A stretch of DNA of 37,107 bases, taken from assembly GCA_034659915.1 (NCBI GenBank), contig JAYEID010000024.1, positions 1 to 37,107 of the forward strand, written 5' to 3'. This document shows, piece by piece, positions 8,347 through 15,782 of the stretch. A program made the position numbers and the translations under genes. Positions within the stretch are counted from its first letter, which is position 1. Each line of letters begins with the position of its first letter. Source of the stretch: Patescibacteria group bacterium. GTDB taxonomy: Bacteria > Patescibacteriota > WWE3 > JAUXAW01 > JAYEID01. Below the pieces are notes generated by a model, which saw only the letters and a list, made by a program, of their open reading frames with translations, made no database searches and was not told the origin of the DNA.

Positions 8347-9033
8347 TTAAAGAAAACCCTCCTCAACAAAGCTTAGAAAATCTTCTTGAGTTACAATAAC
8401 ATGATCTGCTATTTTTATCCCCAGGATTTTGCCTGCTTTACATAGCCTTTGGGTAAGATCTTTGTCATTTTTGCTGGGGGTGGGGTCTCCCGAGGGATGG
8501 TTATGGGCAATAATTACAGACGCAGCAGAATTTTTAATTGCGGGAAGAAATATTTCGCGGGGGTGGGCTAATGATGAATCTAAAGTTCCTATGGATATAG
8601 TTTCAATTGAGAGAATGTAATTTCTAGCGTTTAAGCAGACAAGGGTGAAGTGTTCTTTCTTTTTATCTCCTATTTTTGTTTTTAGCGCGTTGAATATATC
8701 GCGGGGGTTTTCAATTTTTTTGCCTATGTTTCGAGAGTAATTGGTAGACCTCTCCCCTAGCCTCAGAGCTGCTTTTATTTTACAAGCAGTAGCAAAGCCA
8801 ATACCATTGACTTTTTGCAGCTCTTTTAGACTAGCTTTTTTAATATTTTGAAGGTTTCCAAACCGAGAAAGCAAGTTTTGTGCAATTTGCAAAACATTTT
8901 GACCTTCCCTCCCCTTTTCAATAATTAGAGCCAGGAGTTCTTGAGTGGAAAGGTTTTCGGCACCCAATTCTTGGAGCCGTTCCCGTGGTCTTTCTTTTGC
9001 AGGCAGGTCGTGTAAGGTATAAACCCGGGACAT
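8347..9033 (-). CDS. radC: RadC family JAB/MPN domain protein
   Basis: The N-terminal part is a UPF0758-type helical region beginning LPAKERPRERLQELGAENLS, with a helix-hairpin-helix (KVNGIGFATACKIKAAL). The C-terminal JAB domain carries the metal site HNHPSGDPTPSKND. Despite its name, the family's role in DNA repair is unproven; a metal-dependent hydrolase or DNA-associated role is inferred. The frame is open to 9051, but a TATGAT box at 9040-9045 and the family start MSRVYTLHDLPAKER favour ATG 9033. The operon context gives no further clue. Every family hallmark is present. Confidence 0.9.
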   Translation of the reverse strand: MSRVYTLHDLPAKERPRERLQELGAENLSTQELLALIIEKGREGQNVLQIAQNLLSRFGNLQNIKKASLKELQKVNGIGFATACKIKAALRLGERSTNYSRNIGKKIENPRDIFNALKTKIGDKKKEHFTLVCLNARNYILSIETISIGTLDSSLAHPREIFLPAIKNSAASVIIAHNHPSGDPTPSKNDKDLTQRLCKAGKILGIKIADHVIVTQEDFLSFVEEGFL

Positions 9034-9039
9034 ACTCAT

Positions 9040-9045
9040 ATCATA
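9040..9045 (-). promoter_or_regulatory. -10 box of radC
   Basis: On the minus strand TATGAT ends 6 bases before ATG 9033. The spacing matches the near-leaderless pattern of other genes here. No convincing -35 box is seen. Confidence 0.4.
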
Positions 9046-9095
9046 GCACAAGTAATTGCACCTTTTTCTATTGTTTGATTTTTAGTGGTGAGAAA

Positions 9096-9350
9096 TTATC
9101 CGCGCTTGGGGCGTGCTTCGCTAACTTTAATGTTCCGACCATCATGTTCAGTTCCATCAAGCTGCTCAATAGCTGCCTTTGCTTCTTCTTCTGTGCTCAT
9201 TTCAACAAAACCAAATCCGCGAGAACGGCCGCTTTGTCTATCACTGATAACTTGGGCACTTTCTACAGTACCGACTTCAGAGAAAAGCTCTTTTAAATCA
9301 CCATCAGTAACATTATAGTCAATGTTACCAACATAAAGTTTCTTGTTCAC
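9096..9350 (-). CDS. single-RRM RNA-binding protein, copy 1
   Basis: A small (84-residue) protein made of one RNA recognition motif. RNP2 is LYVGNI near the N-terminus and RNP1 is RGFGFVEM near the middle; the aromatic residues that stack on RNA are kept. The start is GTG 9350, eight bases after AGGAGG; the GTG at 9359 overlaps that ribosome binding site and is unlikely to be used. Such proteins resemble the cold-inducible Rbp proteins of cyanobacteria and other bacteria and bind single-stranded RNA. A paralogue lies at 10205-10540. Confidence 0.9.
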   Translation of the reverse strand: MNKKLYVGNIDYNVTDGDLKELFSEVGTVESAQVISDRQSGRSRGFGFVEMSTEEEAKAAIEQLDGTEHDGRNIKVSEARPKRG

Positions 9351-9359
9351 AAATATCAC

Positions 9360-9565
9360 CTCCTTATTTTTTATTTTCTTTCAGTTCTCCTCGGAAAAAT
9401 TGCCTTTGGGGTCGAAAGAAGTATAACTGTTAATGGTTAGTAGCTTAGCATACAAGTTCTAATTTGTAAATACGGTGACAATGGGTAAGGTTTTGACCTG
9501 TTTATATTTCCAAATGCAGGATACTGTGAGACCCCCTTCAACTAGGGGTAAGCTTCTTAGAGTAA
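9360..9565. other. intergenic region upstream of RRM copy 1
   Basis: No gene is visible. The right part is the 5' leader of the RRM gene on the minus strand. I could not place a convincing promoter, although a long leader of up to about 200 bases would suit a cold-shock-type gene. I see no terminator for the membrane-protein gene that ends at 9566. Confidence 0.4.
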
Positions 9566-10186
9566 TTAATTTACTCTTATAGGTTGATTGATCCTATTAC
9601 TAAAACTTTTCTTGTATTCTTTTCCTTGTCGGAAGAATAGGTATGAGAAATAGAAGAGCAAGGGACTTACTGACCAGGCAATTAATGGTACTTTGTGGAG
9701 TGCAAAAAGGAGAGATAAAATAAATCCCGCCAAAAAATTATCCATTGCGCCAAAAACCAAGATATAGTAGGAGATTTTTTTCTTATAGAACTGGTGTGGA
9801 ACATAGTATATCAAGGCACCGATTAACGAGCCTAGTCCTAGAATTCGCCAATACCTTGAAGTTAGTTCAAACATCTGGAGAAGTTCTTGCGGAGCAACTA
9901 GTAAGAATATTCCCCAGGGGAAAATGAGGAGAAGGAGATTAACAGAGAGCACAGTTTTGAACCATGCTAGAAGGCTTTCCGGTTTTTTTAGGCGAATTTC
10001 TTCTTCTTTAAGAGTTAGGTAAACAAAAAGGGCATAGAAAGAAAGAATAATCCAGCTTTCATAGGCCCAAAGCCTCCGCGCAAGCATACTTGAGCGAGGT
10101 GTTTTTAAGAAGTGTCCAAAAGCGTAGAACAAACCGCTTAGAAAGAAAATATGTAAAGACCAAAAAAATAGTTTTTTTGCTTTCAT
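9566..10186 (-). CDS. multi-spanning membrane protein of unknown function
   Basis: 206 residues with about six hydrophobic segments (roughly 7-26, 44-60, 75-97, 112-131, 139-162 and 165-187) separated by short basic loops, plus a basic C-terminal tail (KEYKKSFSNRINQPIRVN). No family motif is recognised. It starts 18 bases after the second RRM gene on the same strand, so the two are probably one transcript. No strong ribosome binding site is visible. Confidence 0.6.
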   Translation of the reverse strand: MKAKKLFFWSLHIFFLSGLFYAFGHFLKTPRSSMLARRLWAYESWIILSFYALFVYLTLKEEEIRLKKPESLLAWFKTVLSVNLLLLIFPWGIFLLVAPQELLQMFELTSRYWRILGLGSLIGALIYYVPHQFYKKKISYYILVFGAMDNFLAGFILSLLFALHKVPLIAWSVSPLLFYFSYLFFRQGKEYKKSFSNRINQPIRVN

Positions 10187-10204
10187 TACCTAGGAATTGC
10201 AATT

Positions 10205-10540
10205 TTACCTCATATAAGGTATGCCCTCTTCGTCTAAATCTGGTGTTTCCAGGTTGCTGTCGGAATCACTTCCATTTTCATTCTCCGAGTCTTTTTTTGG
10301 TTTAGCTTCTTCTACTGTTAGTGTTCTGCTCTGAAATTCTTTTTGGTGAAAAAGCTCAATTGCTTTTTTTGCTTCTTCTTTGCTAGACATTTCGACAAAG
10401 CCAAATCCGCGTGATTTGCCGCTGTCTCTGTCTTTTATTATTTCCGCACTGACTACAGTTCCTGCTTTCGCAAAGCGTTCTTGGAGATCTTCTTCAGTAG
10501 TTTCAAAATCAAGATTTCCTACATATAGTTTTTGGCTCAT
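10205..10540 (-). CDS. single-RRM RNA-binding protein with acidic tail, copy 2
   Basis: 111 residues. RNP2 is LYVGNL (residues 5-10) and RNP1 is RGFGFVEM (about 44-51). Unlike copy 1, it continues after the RRM into an acidic Ser/Asp/Glu-rich tail (about 84-111, ending DLDEEGIPYMR), which could tune RNA binding or recruit partners. AGGAGG lies 7 bases before the ATG. The two RRM proteins are clearly paralogues and differ mostly in this tail. The membrane-protein gene follows 18 bases downstream. Confidence 0.9.
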   Translation of the reverse strand: MSQKLYVGNLDFETTEEDLQERFAKAGTVVSAEIIKDRDSGKSRGFGFVEMSSKEEAKKAIELFHQKEFQSRTLTVEEAKPKKDSENENGSDSDSNLETPDLDEEGIPYMR

Positions 10541-10584
10541 AAACTCACCTCCTTGTTTAGATGTAAGCTGTTATATATTAACAT

Positions 10585-10629
10585 AAAGAAAAGAGAAAGG
10601 GATAGCTTGGCTGGTGCCAACGCTATCCC
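10585..10629 (-). terminator. intrinsic terminator of the FAD oxidoreductase gene
   Basis: On the minus strand GGGATAGC, a bulged G, TTGGC, loop ACCA, GCCAA and GCTATCCC form a 13-bp stem, followed by TTTCTCTTTTCTTT. It starts 12 bases after the stop codon. A near copy of the same hairpin terminates the lipoprotein gene at 13694-13732. Confidence 0.85.
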
Positions 10630-10640
10630 TGTTGTGTTGC

Positions 10641-11987
10641 TTACTGTAGTTCTTTTCCTATTCCTCTAGCTGCAATGATCCCCATTGCTGCTGCACCAAC
10701 AATCCCACGCGAATTTCCTGCCCCGTCGCCAGCAACAAAGAGATTTTCAATCTTAGTTTCCAATTGAGTATTGGTTTCAATCCTTGCTGCGTAGCGCTTG
10801 AGTTTTGGCGCGTAAAGAAGAGTTCTGTTGGTGTTTAGTCCCGGAATTACGTTGGAAAGCATGCTCAAAGCCTCTTTGATGTCGGTGACAACGCGATGTG
10901 GTAGTGCCATGCTTATATCACCTGGTGTGACATCTGTTAGCGTGGGAACAAGATCGCTCCGGCTCTTTTCTAGCCGATGCCATGTTGAGCGTCTGTTCCT
11001 TCGTAAATCCCCTAGGCTTTGTAAAAGCGGCTTCCCCCCTCCAATAGTAGTAGCCAAGCGTGCGATGGATTCTCCGTAATCTGAGGTACTTTCTACTGGC
11101 TGTGTTAGGTTTATGCTTACTAACAAAGCAAAGTTGGTGTTTGGTGAGTTGCTGTCTCGCAGTGCGTGGCCATTTACACAGACATAGCCTCCATCGTAGG
11201 TTTCGCTAACCACCAGCCCGTTTGGCGAGACGCAAAATGTTCTTGCGCGATCGTCGTAGGTTGGTGTCCTAATGTAGAATTTAGGGTCGTAACAAATGTT
11301 GGTGATGGGTTCCATAATAATGCTTGGTACCTCGACCCTGACCCCAATGTCTACTGGGTTATGGTGAATGGTAAGGTTGTGTTTTTCTGCGAGGTGGCAC
11401 GTCCAGCTGCAACCTGTCCTGCCAGGAGCAAGGAGGACAAAATCGGCTTTGGTAAAGCCCTCTTTGGTCAAAATTCCAGCTACTGTATTCCTTTGAGTAC
11501 TAATATCGGTTACCTTAGTTTTTAACTGGAATTCTACTCCGCTTTTCCGGAGGTTGCGGGCGAAGGTGCTTACAAGCTCTACCAGATGATCGGAACCAAT
11601 GTGAGCTTGCCTTATAGGCAAGAATTTGAATCCTGCCTCTGCAGCTCTTCTTTCCAAGGTACGGACCTTTTCCTTCTCAGTGGAAATTACTTCTACTCCG
11701 TATGTCTGGAAAACAGTTTCGATGTGGTTTACCAACTTCCAAGCGTCCTCGTAAGACATAAATTTGAAGAGGTCGCCTCCAATTTGGGGATGGAAGTTTA
11801 ACTTCCCATCAGAAAATGTGCCAGAGCCACCAATGCCGTGAAGAAGATCAAAAGGATCGTCTCTTGATCTTGCAGTTACCTCTTTGCCTTGGTCAAAGAC
11901 AACAATGCGTAGGTTTGTATTTTGAGCTAGTTCTTGTGCAGCGAAAAGCCCGGCTGGACCTGCGCCAACGATTCCCACTGTTTTCAT
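10641..11987 (-). CDS. FAD-dependent oxidoreductase (COG2509-like)
   Basis: 448 residues beginning with an FAD-binding Rossmann motif GIVGAGPAGLFAA (about 5-17) and followed by IGGSGTFSDGKL. It ends with the second FAD contact region LFVAGDGAGNSRGIVGAAAMG. This matches uncharacterised NAD(FAD)-dependent dehydrogenases of the COG2509 type; the substrate is unknown. An AAGGAG ribosome binding site precedes the ATG. It is the last gene of a minus-strand run guaA(PPase)-xpt-oxidoreductase, which suggests but does not prove a link to nucleotide metabolism, and it ends at a strong terminator. Confidence 0.8.
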   Translation of the reverse strand: MKTVGIVGAGPAGLFAAQELAQNTNLRIVVFDQGKEVTARSRDDPFDLLHGIGGSGTFSDGKLNFHPQIGGDLFKFMSYEDAWKLVNHIETVFQTYGVEVISTEKEKVRTLERRAAEAGFKFLPIRQAHIGSDHLVELVSTFARNLRKSGVEFQLKTKVTDISTQRNTVAGILTKEGFTKADFVLLAPGRTGCSWTCHLAEKHNLTIHHNPVDIGVRVEVPSIIMEPITNICYDPKFYIRTPTYDDRARTFCVSPNGLVVSETYDGGYVCVNGHALRDSNSPNTNFALLVSINLTQPVESTSDYGESIARLATTIGGGKPLLQSLGDLRRNRRSTWHRLEKSRSDLVPTLTDVTPGDISMALPHRVVTDIKEALSMLSNVIPGLNTNRTLLYAPKLKRYAARIETNTQLETKIENLFVAGDGAGNSRGIVGAAAMGIIAARGIGKELQ

Positions 11988-12043
11988 TTTTGTTCTCCTT
12001 CTTCTTATTCCTATTCCTATTCTAGCTGTGCAGGTGAGGTGTA

Positions 12044-12077
12044 GGAGATAATCCCTTCTGTTGACAGGACTATCTCC
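12044..12077. other. hairpin between xpt and the oxidoreductase gene
   Basis: GGAGATA (12044-12050) pairs with TATCTCC (12071-12077), with an inner CTGT/ACAG stem. Four T residues follow on the plus strand only, whereas both neighbouring genes are on the minus strand. It is therefore not a normal terminator for xpt and may act as an mRNA processing or stability structure. Confidence 0.5.
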
Positions 12078-12098
12078 TTTTGTTGGTTGTAACTTAGG

Positions 12099-12695
12099 CT
12101 AGTTTGCAATTACAATTTCTCTTCCTGGTTGAGGGTCTATTCTTTCTATAGTAGCTAGAGAAACAATGGGTGTATTGGTACTAACTTTGGTACGTAGGAG
12201 CTTCCGCCCGCCCTCGAAGCTTTTCTCAATCAAAGCTCCAATGCCAAGCAGTTCTGCTTCAGCCTGTTTGACAATGCGAACCAAGGCGGCAATTGTTTTT
12301 CCTGTAGCTAGGAAGTCGTCAATGATTAGGACACGGTCAGCTGTCCCCAATTGGTCTCCGGAAACGGCAAGCATTACCTCGCTTTCTTTGGTATGTAAGG
12401 GGGCGCTTGTTTTATAGATTTGCCCGGTCATGGTGATGGGGATCTTTTTACGGGCAAAAAGCAAGTCCACGCTTAGGAGGCTTGCTGTGAGCAGACCAGG
12501 TCCAATACCAGAGGTTTCTGCAGTGAGGACAACGGTAGGTCCTGAGTTTGCACTGCGAAATATGCTGGCAAACCGACAGGCGCATTCGAATATCAGTGGT
12601 GCATCAATCCTATGGTTGACAAACCCTGCTACGTTGAGGATCCCTGATCCTTGGTTTTTTGCCTCTTCTCTAATCCTTTTTTTAAGTGCTTCCAT
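12099..12695 (-). CDS. xpt: xanthine phosphoribosyltransferase
   Basis: 198 residues, the usual Xpt length. The protein opens MEALKKRIREEA, has NVAGFVNHRIDAPLI, the ETSGIGPGLLTA loop, LLFARKK, and the PRPP-binding motif VLIIDDFLATGKT. IEKSFEGGRKLL near the C-terminus also fits the Bacillus-type Xpt family. The enzyme converts xanthine and PRPP to XMP. AAGGAG precedes the ATG. It lies 11 bases after the GMP synthase subunit gene, whose product turns XMP into GMP, so the pair forms a xanthine-to-GMP salvage route. No purine riboswitch is recognised upstream. Confidence 0.92.
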   Translation of the reverse strand: MEALKKRIREEAKNQGSGILNVAGFVNHRIDAPLIFECACRFASIFRSANSGPTVVLTAETSGIGPGLLTASLLSVDLLFARKKIPITMTGQIYKTSAPLHTKESEVMLAVSGDQLGTADRVLIIDDFLATGKTIAALVRIVKQAEAELLGIGALIEKSFEGGRKLLRTKVSTNTPIVSLATIERIDPQPGREIVIAN

Positions 12696-12706
12696 TCTAA
12701 TTCTCC

Positions 12707-13654
12707 TTAGTTGTATTCAATAGTTGCTGGGGGTTTGGGTGTTATTTCGTAGAGCACGCGCGTTACGCCTTTGACTTCTGTAGTGATTTTGCCTGCTATT
12801 CGCAGCAGTAATCCAAAGGGAAGGATTGTTGGGCGAGTTGTTAGAGCATCCTTGCTGTCCACAACGCGGATTGCCATTATGTGTCCAAAGCCTCGTTTGT
12901 TGTTTTCCAGAACACCGCGCGCCTTGCCTGGTAAGAGTACGGGAAAGGCTTGAAAGGGCTGTTCGGGACTTGTTTGTATTTCTTTGATGAGCTTTTCTAC
13001 AATGACAGTGGCTTGCCTTACTAGGGTTACCTTTTCTGGTGTGATTTCTTGGCCTCTTGCTACTCGGAGTAGCAACCCTGGTCCTGGAAAAGGCATCCGC
13101 TCTGTGAATTCTGGCGGCAAGCCTAGTGCGCGCCCAACTATGCGCACCTCATCTTTGTAGAGCGCTGCAACCGGCTCAAGAACTTTCAGGCTAAAATCCT
13201 TTTCGAAGTCTATTCCTACGTTGTGCTGTTCTTGTCCCTTTTCTGCTTCTTGGGTATCTGCTTTGATGGTTCCCTGGACAAGATAGGATGCGTTAACCTT
13301 TTTCAATGCCTCTCCAAAAACTTGGTAGAATACAGTGCGGAAAATTAGTCGCTGCTGAGTGGGTTCAGTTACTCCGGTCAAGGCATCAAAGAACCTGTCC
13401 GCGACTTGGACCAGTTCTACTTTCAGTCCGAGTTCCTTAAGCATTGCCACAACTTGTTCCGGTTCTCTTTCCCTCATAAAGCCGGTGTCAATGAAGATAA
13501 CGGTGAGTTGGTCTCCAATTGCTTTGTTTGCTAATGCTGCACAGGTTGTGCTATCTACGCCACCAGAACAGGCACAAATTGCTTTCCCTTTCCCTACTCT
13601 GGTTTGGATTTCTTCCACTTGTTCTCGAATGAGGCTGTTCACATCGCCCAACAT
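12707..13654 (-). CDS. guaA: GMP synthase, ATP-pyrophosphatase subunit only
   Basis: 315 residues covering only the synthetase half of GuaA. The P-loop SGGVDS is at 30-35, followed by FIDTGFMRERE, GTIKADTQE, ERMPFPGPGLLLRV, and the dimerisation region ending KPPATIEYN (usually KPPGTIEWE). The glutamine amidotransferase half, about 190 residues in bifunctional GuaA, is absent and no separate subunit is seen in the window. The enzyme either uses free ammonia or a partner encoded elsewhere, as in archaeal two-subunit GMP synthases. GGAG precedes the ATG. It is the first gene of the guaA-xpt-oxidoreductase run. Confidence 0.9.
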   Translation of the reverse strand: MLGDVNSLIREQVEEIQTRVGKGKAICACSGGVDSTTCAALANKAIGDQLTVIFIDTGFMREREPEQVVAMLKELGLKVELVQVADRFFDALTGVTEPTQQRLIFRTVFYQVFGEALKKVNASYLVQGTIKADTQEAEKGQEQHNVGIDFEKDFSLKVLEPVAALYKDEVRIVGRALGLPPEFTERMPFPGPGLLLRVARGQEITPEKVTLVRQATVIVEKLIKEIQTSPEQPFQAFPVLLPGKARGVLENNKRGFGHIMAIRVVDSKDALTTRPTILPFGLLLRIAGKITTEVKGVTRVLYEITPKPPATIEYN

Positions 13655-13693
13655 TATTCAGATCTCCTTCCTGGCTAGTTTTCCAATTTGAAT

Positions 13694-13732
13694 TAAAGAA
13701 TAAGGGATAGCTGGCGCTTGCCAAGCTATCCC
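13694..13732 (-). terminator. intrinsic terminator of the PNP-BMP lipoprotein gene
   Basis: On the minus strand GGGATAGC, bulged T, TGGC, loop AAGC, GCCA and GCTATCCC form a stem of about 12 bp, followed by TTATTCTTTA. The stem and the preceding ACAACA are shared with the terminator at 10585-10629. It also sits in front of the guaA subunit, separating that operon from the lipoprotein gene. Confidence 0.8.
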
Positions 13733-13754
13733 TGTTGTAGTTTCCCAGTTTCTG

Positions 13755-15239
13755 CTATTCTGGGATCTGACCGACGACGCCTTCCACGAGCCAGTCGAAG
13801 GAAAGCAATTCCTCGTCGGACATGGTCTCTCCATCTGTGACCCGTAATGCACCGGAGTTGTCCTTGATCGGGCCGGTGAAGGGGTGCAGTTCGCCGCTTA
13901 GGATCACCTCCTTGGCAGCGTTCACATCGTTCCGGACCTCTTGCGGTACCATGTCGCCGAAAGGTGCTAGTTCCATGATCCTGTCGGACATGTGGCCCCA
14001 ATAGGCATGTGTTTCCCACTCACCGTTGTAGGCCTTTTCTACAGTGTCTACATAGTAGACGCCCCAATCCCAGATCGGTGCGGTGAGGACTGCGTCCGGT
14101 GCCACATCTTGTGAGATGGCGTTGTAGCCAATGGCGTAGACCCCTGCTTCCTGAGCCAGCTTGTCCGGCTCGGTGGAGTCAGACTCGCGGGCGATGACAT
14201 CGGCCCCAGTGTCGAGCAGTGCCTGTGCTGCCTCGCGCTCGGCGGGTGGGTTGAACCAGTCCATGATCCAAACTGGATGGACTTCCACTTCTGGGTTCAC
14301 GGACTGCGCGCCGAGGGTGAGAGCATTCAGGTTACGCACTACCTCGGGAATTGGGTACGGGGCGACGTAGCCGAGCACATTCGATTCAGTCATGTGCCCC
14401 GCGGTGATCCCCGCCAGGTACCAGCCTTCGTAGCCACGGCCGTCGTAAATGCTTACGTTCTCAGCCGTTTTATAACCTGTGCAGTGCTCGAAGAGAACAT
14501 CTGGGTATTCTTCGGCTACTTCCATGACCGAGTCCATGTAGCCGAAAGAGGTAGCGAAGACCATATCGTAACCCTGGTTGGCGTATTGTTCGATGATACG
14601 AGTGGCGTCGGGCCCTTCCGTAACCAGCTCGCTGTAAGCGGTTTCTACATAGGGCAGTTCTTCCTCCAGCTTGAGGCGGCCTTGGTCGTGTGCGTATGTC
14701 CAGCCCAGGTCTCCGACGGGACCGACATGGACGTAGGCAACGCGGAAGGGCTCCTTGCCTTCTTCAGCTTCTTGAGGTACCTCTCCCGTTGCCCAGGCCT
14801 TTACGAAGACATCAAGTACCTTGGCACTGTTATCTGCTGCCAACTGGAAGAAAACCCCAATCAAGTTTTCGCCGGGTCCCCCGCCTGCTAGATCCGAGTT
14901 GGAGCGGAAAGCTAGAAACGGCACATTGTTGCGATATGCAACGTGGGCAACTGCGGCCGTTTCCATATCTAGGCAGTCCGCTTGGAACGTGTCCCAGACG
15001 TACTTTCTGTAGTCGGCGTTGTCGACAAAGGCTTGTCCGGAGACGCCATTGCCTCCGACCTTGACCATTAGCTCGTGATCTATGCAAGCTTCTTCTGTGC
15101 ATTCTTTGAGATCAACTGCGTCCGCAACCTTCTCGGCGACAGCCAGCATTTCGGGGTCTGCTTCGAACCAGAATATTTCTTTCGAAGCATCCGGCTCGCC
15201 GCCTGCCTGTACGCTTCTGACCGTTTCTGGGTACATCAT
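13755..15239 (-). CDS. C-terminal piece of the PNP-BMP lipoprotein, after the internal TAG
   Basis: The frame resumes right after the TAG; the first ATG in it is at 15239. It carries the second half of the phosphorylase domain and the whole BMP domain (for example VGDLGWTYAHDQGRLKLEEEL). No ribosome binding site or signal peptide precedes that ATG, so independent expression of a working surface protein is unlikely. Confidence 0.65.
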   Translation of the reverse strand: MMYPETVRSVQAGGEPDASKEIFWFEADPEMLAVAEKVADAVDLKECTEEACIDHELMVKVGGNGVSGQAFVDNADYRKYVWDTFQADCLDMETAAVAHVAYRNNVPFLAFRSNSDLAGGGPGENLIGVFFQLAADNSAKVLDVFVKAWATGEVPQEAEEGKEPFRVAYVHVGPVGDLGWTYAHDQGRLKLEEELPYVETAYSELVTEGPDATRIIEQYANQGYDMVFATSFGYMDSVMEVAEEYPDVLFEHCTGYKTAENVSIYDGRGYEGWYLAGITAGHMTESNVLGYVAPYPIPEVVRNLNALTLGAQSVNPEVEVHPVWIMDWFNPPAEREAAQALLDTGADVIARESDSTEPDKLAQEAGVYAIGYNAISQDVAPDAVLTAPIWDWGVYYVDTVEKAYNGEWETHAYWGHMSDRIMELAPFGDMVPQEVRNDVNAAKEVILSGELHPFTGPIKDNSGALRVTDGETMSDEELLSFDWLVEGVVGQIPE

Positions 15240-15323
15240 GCCATAGTTGGGGAACAGCGGATCCTCGTACGGGAATTCGCCGTCGATCTCGCGTGCAAGG
15301 CGGGATTCCCTGTATTGTGCCCA

Positions 15324-15782
15324 CTAAGCGGGCACGAGCACCGTACCGATCCCGTACCGGGGATCAGGATTGACGCCGCCGGATATGCCTGAGAAGATCA
15401 AGTGTGAAACGTTGAAATAGTCGAACAGTACTTGGGTTTCCATTGCGGCGTTTACCATTGAAACGCCCGACTCCACAATCACTACGTCTTGACCGTGAAC
15501 TGTACCCAAGTGGTAGGTTTGGCCTTTAATCACCTTAGTCTCTTGCACATCGGTGAACTTCAGCACCGCTTCCAATTCGGCACCAAATGCTGACATGCTG
15601 GCCAGCCTAGGCTTCCTTGGCGAGGGTGTTGCTTCAACGATCTTTTCGACCTCGATTTCCTTCTCGACAATGCGGGTTACTTCTACGACCTTTGGCTCTG
15701 GCGGGGCACATGCTGTGAGCATACCGACCAGAACTACGAGTGTGAGTAGCACGGCTGTCAGTTTCTTCTTGCGGCCGGACAT
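15324..15782 (-). CDS. N-terminal piece of the PNP-BMP lipoprotein, ending at the internal TAG
   Basis: Read as a stand-alone gene this gives 152 residues: lipoprotein signal (MSGRKKKLTAVLLTLVVLVG, Cys25), linker, and only the first half of the phosphorylase domain. It would lack the Met-Glu and Asp residues that hold the nucleoside, so a protein ending here should be inactive. Confidence 0.7.
   Translation of the reverse strand: MSGRKKKLTAVLLTLVVLVGMLTACAPPEPKVVEVTRIVEKEIEVEKIVEATPSPRKPRLASMSAFGAELEAVLKFTDVQETKVIKGQTYHLGTVHGQDVVIVESGVSMVNAAMETQVLFDYFNVSHLIFSGISGGVNPDPRYGIGTVLVPA

Larger units (their letters stand above)
13755..15782 (-). pseudogene. PNP-BMP fusion lipoprotein gene interrupted by one in-frame TAG
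   Basis: One frame of 675 codons is open from ATG 15782 to TAG 13755 except for a single TAG at 15324-15326 (codon 153). It encodes a lipoprotein signal (lipobox LTA-C25), a charged linker VVEVTRIVEKEIEVEKIVE, and a nucleoside phosphorylase/nucleosidase domain (about 60-320). That domain keeps SAFGAELEAV, DMETAAVAHVAYRNNVPFL and SNSD. A BMP/PnrA nucleoside-binding domain follows (about 325-675). It probably captures, and perhaps cleaves, nucleosides at the cell surface. The linker is typical of Chloroflexota binding lipoproteins. Its GC is clearly above its neighbours (35 of 60 bases in 14281-14340, against 24 of 60 in 22261-22320), suggesting recent transfer. The TAG may be a nonsense mutation, a sequencing error or a readthrough site. 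AGGAGG precedes the ATG. Confidence 0.8.

Noticed and set aside
14277-14891. 204-codon plus-strand frame opposite the lipoprotein gene
   Set aside because: High GC lengthens shadow frames; the minus-strand frame matches the PNP and BMP families across the whole stretch.
15324-15326. Pyrrolysine or general TAG recoding
   Set aside because: TAG is the normal stop of mutS, mutL, pilB and others here, and no pyl genes or suppressor tRNA are in the window.
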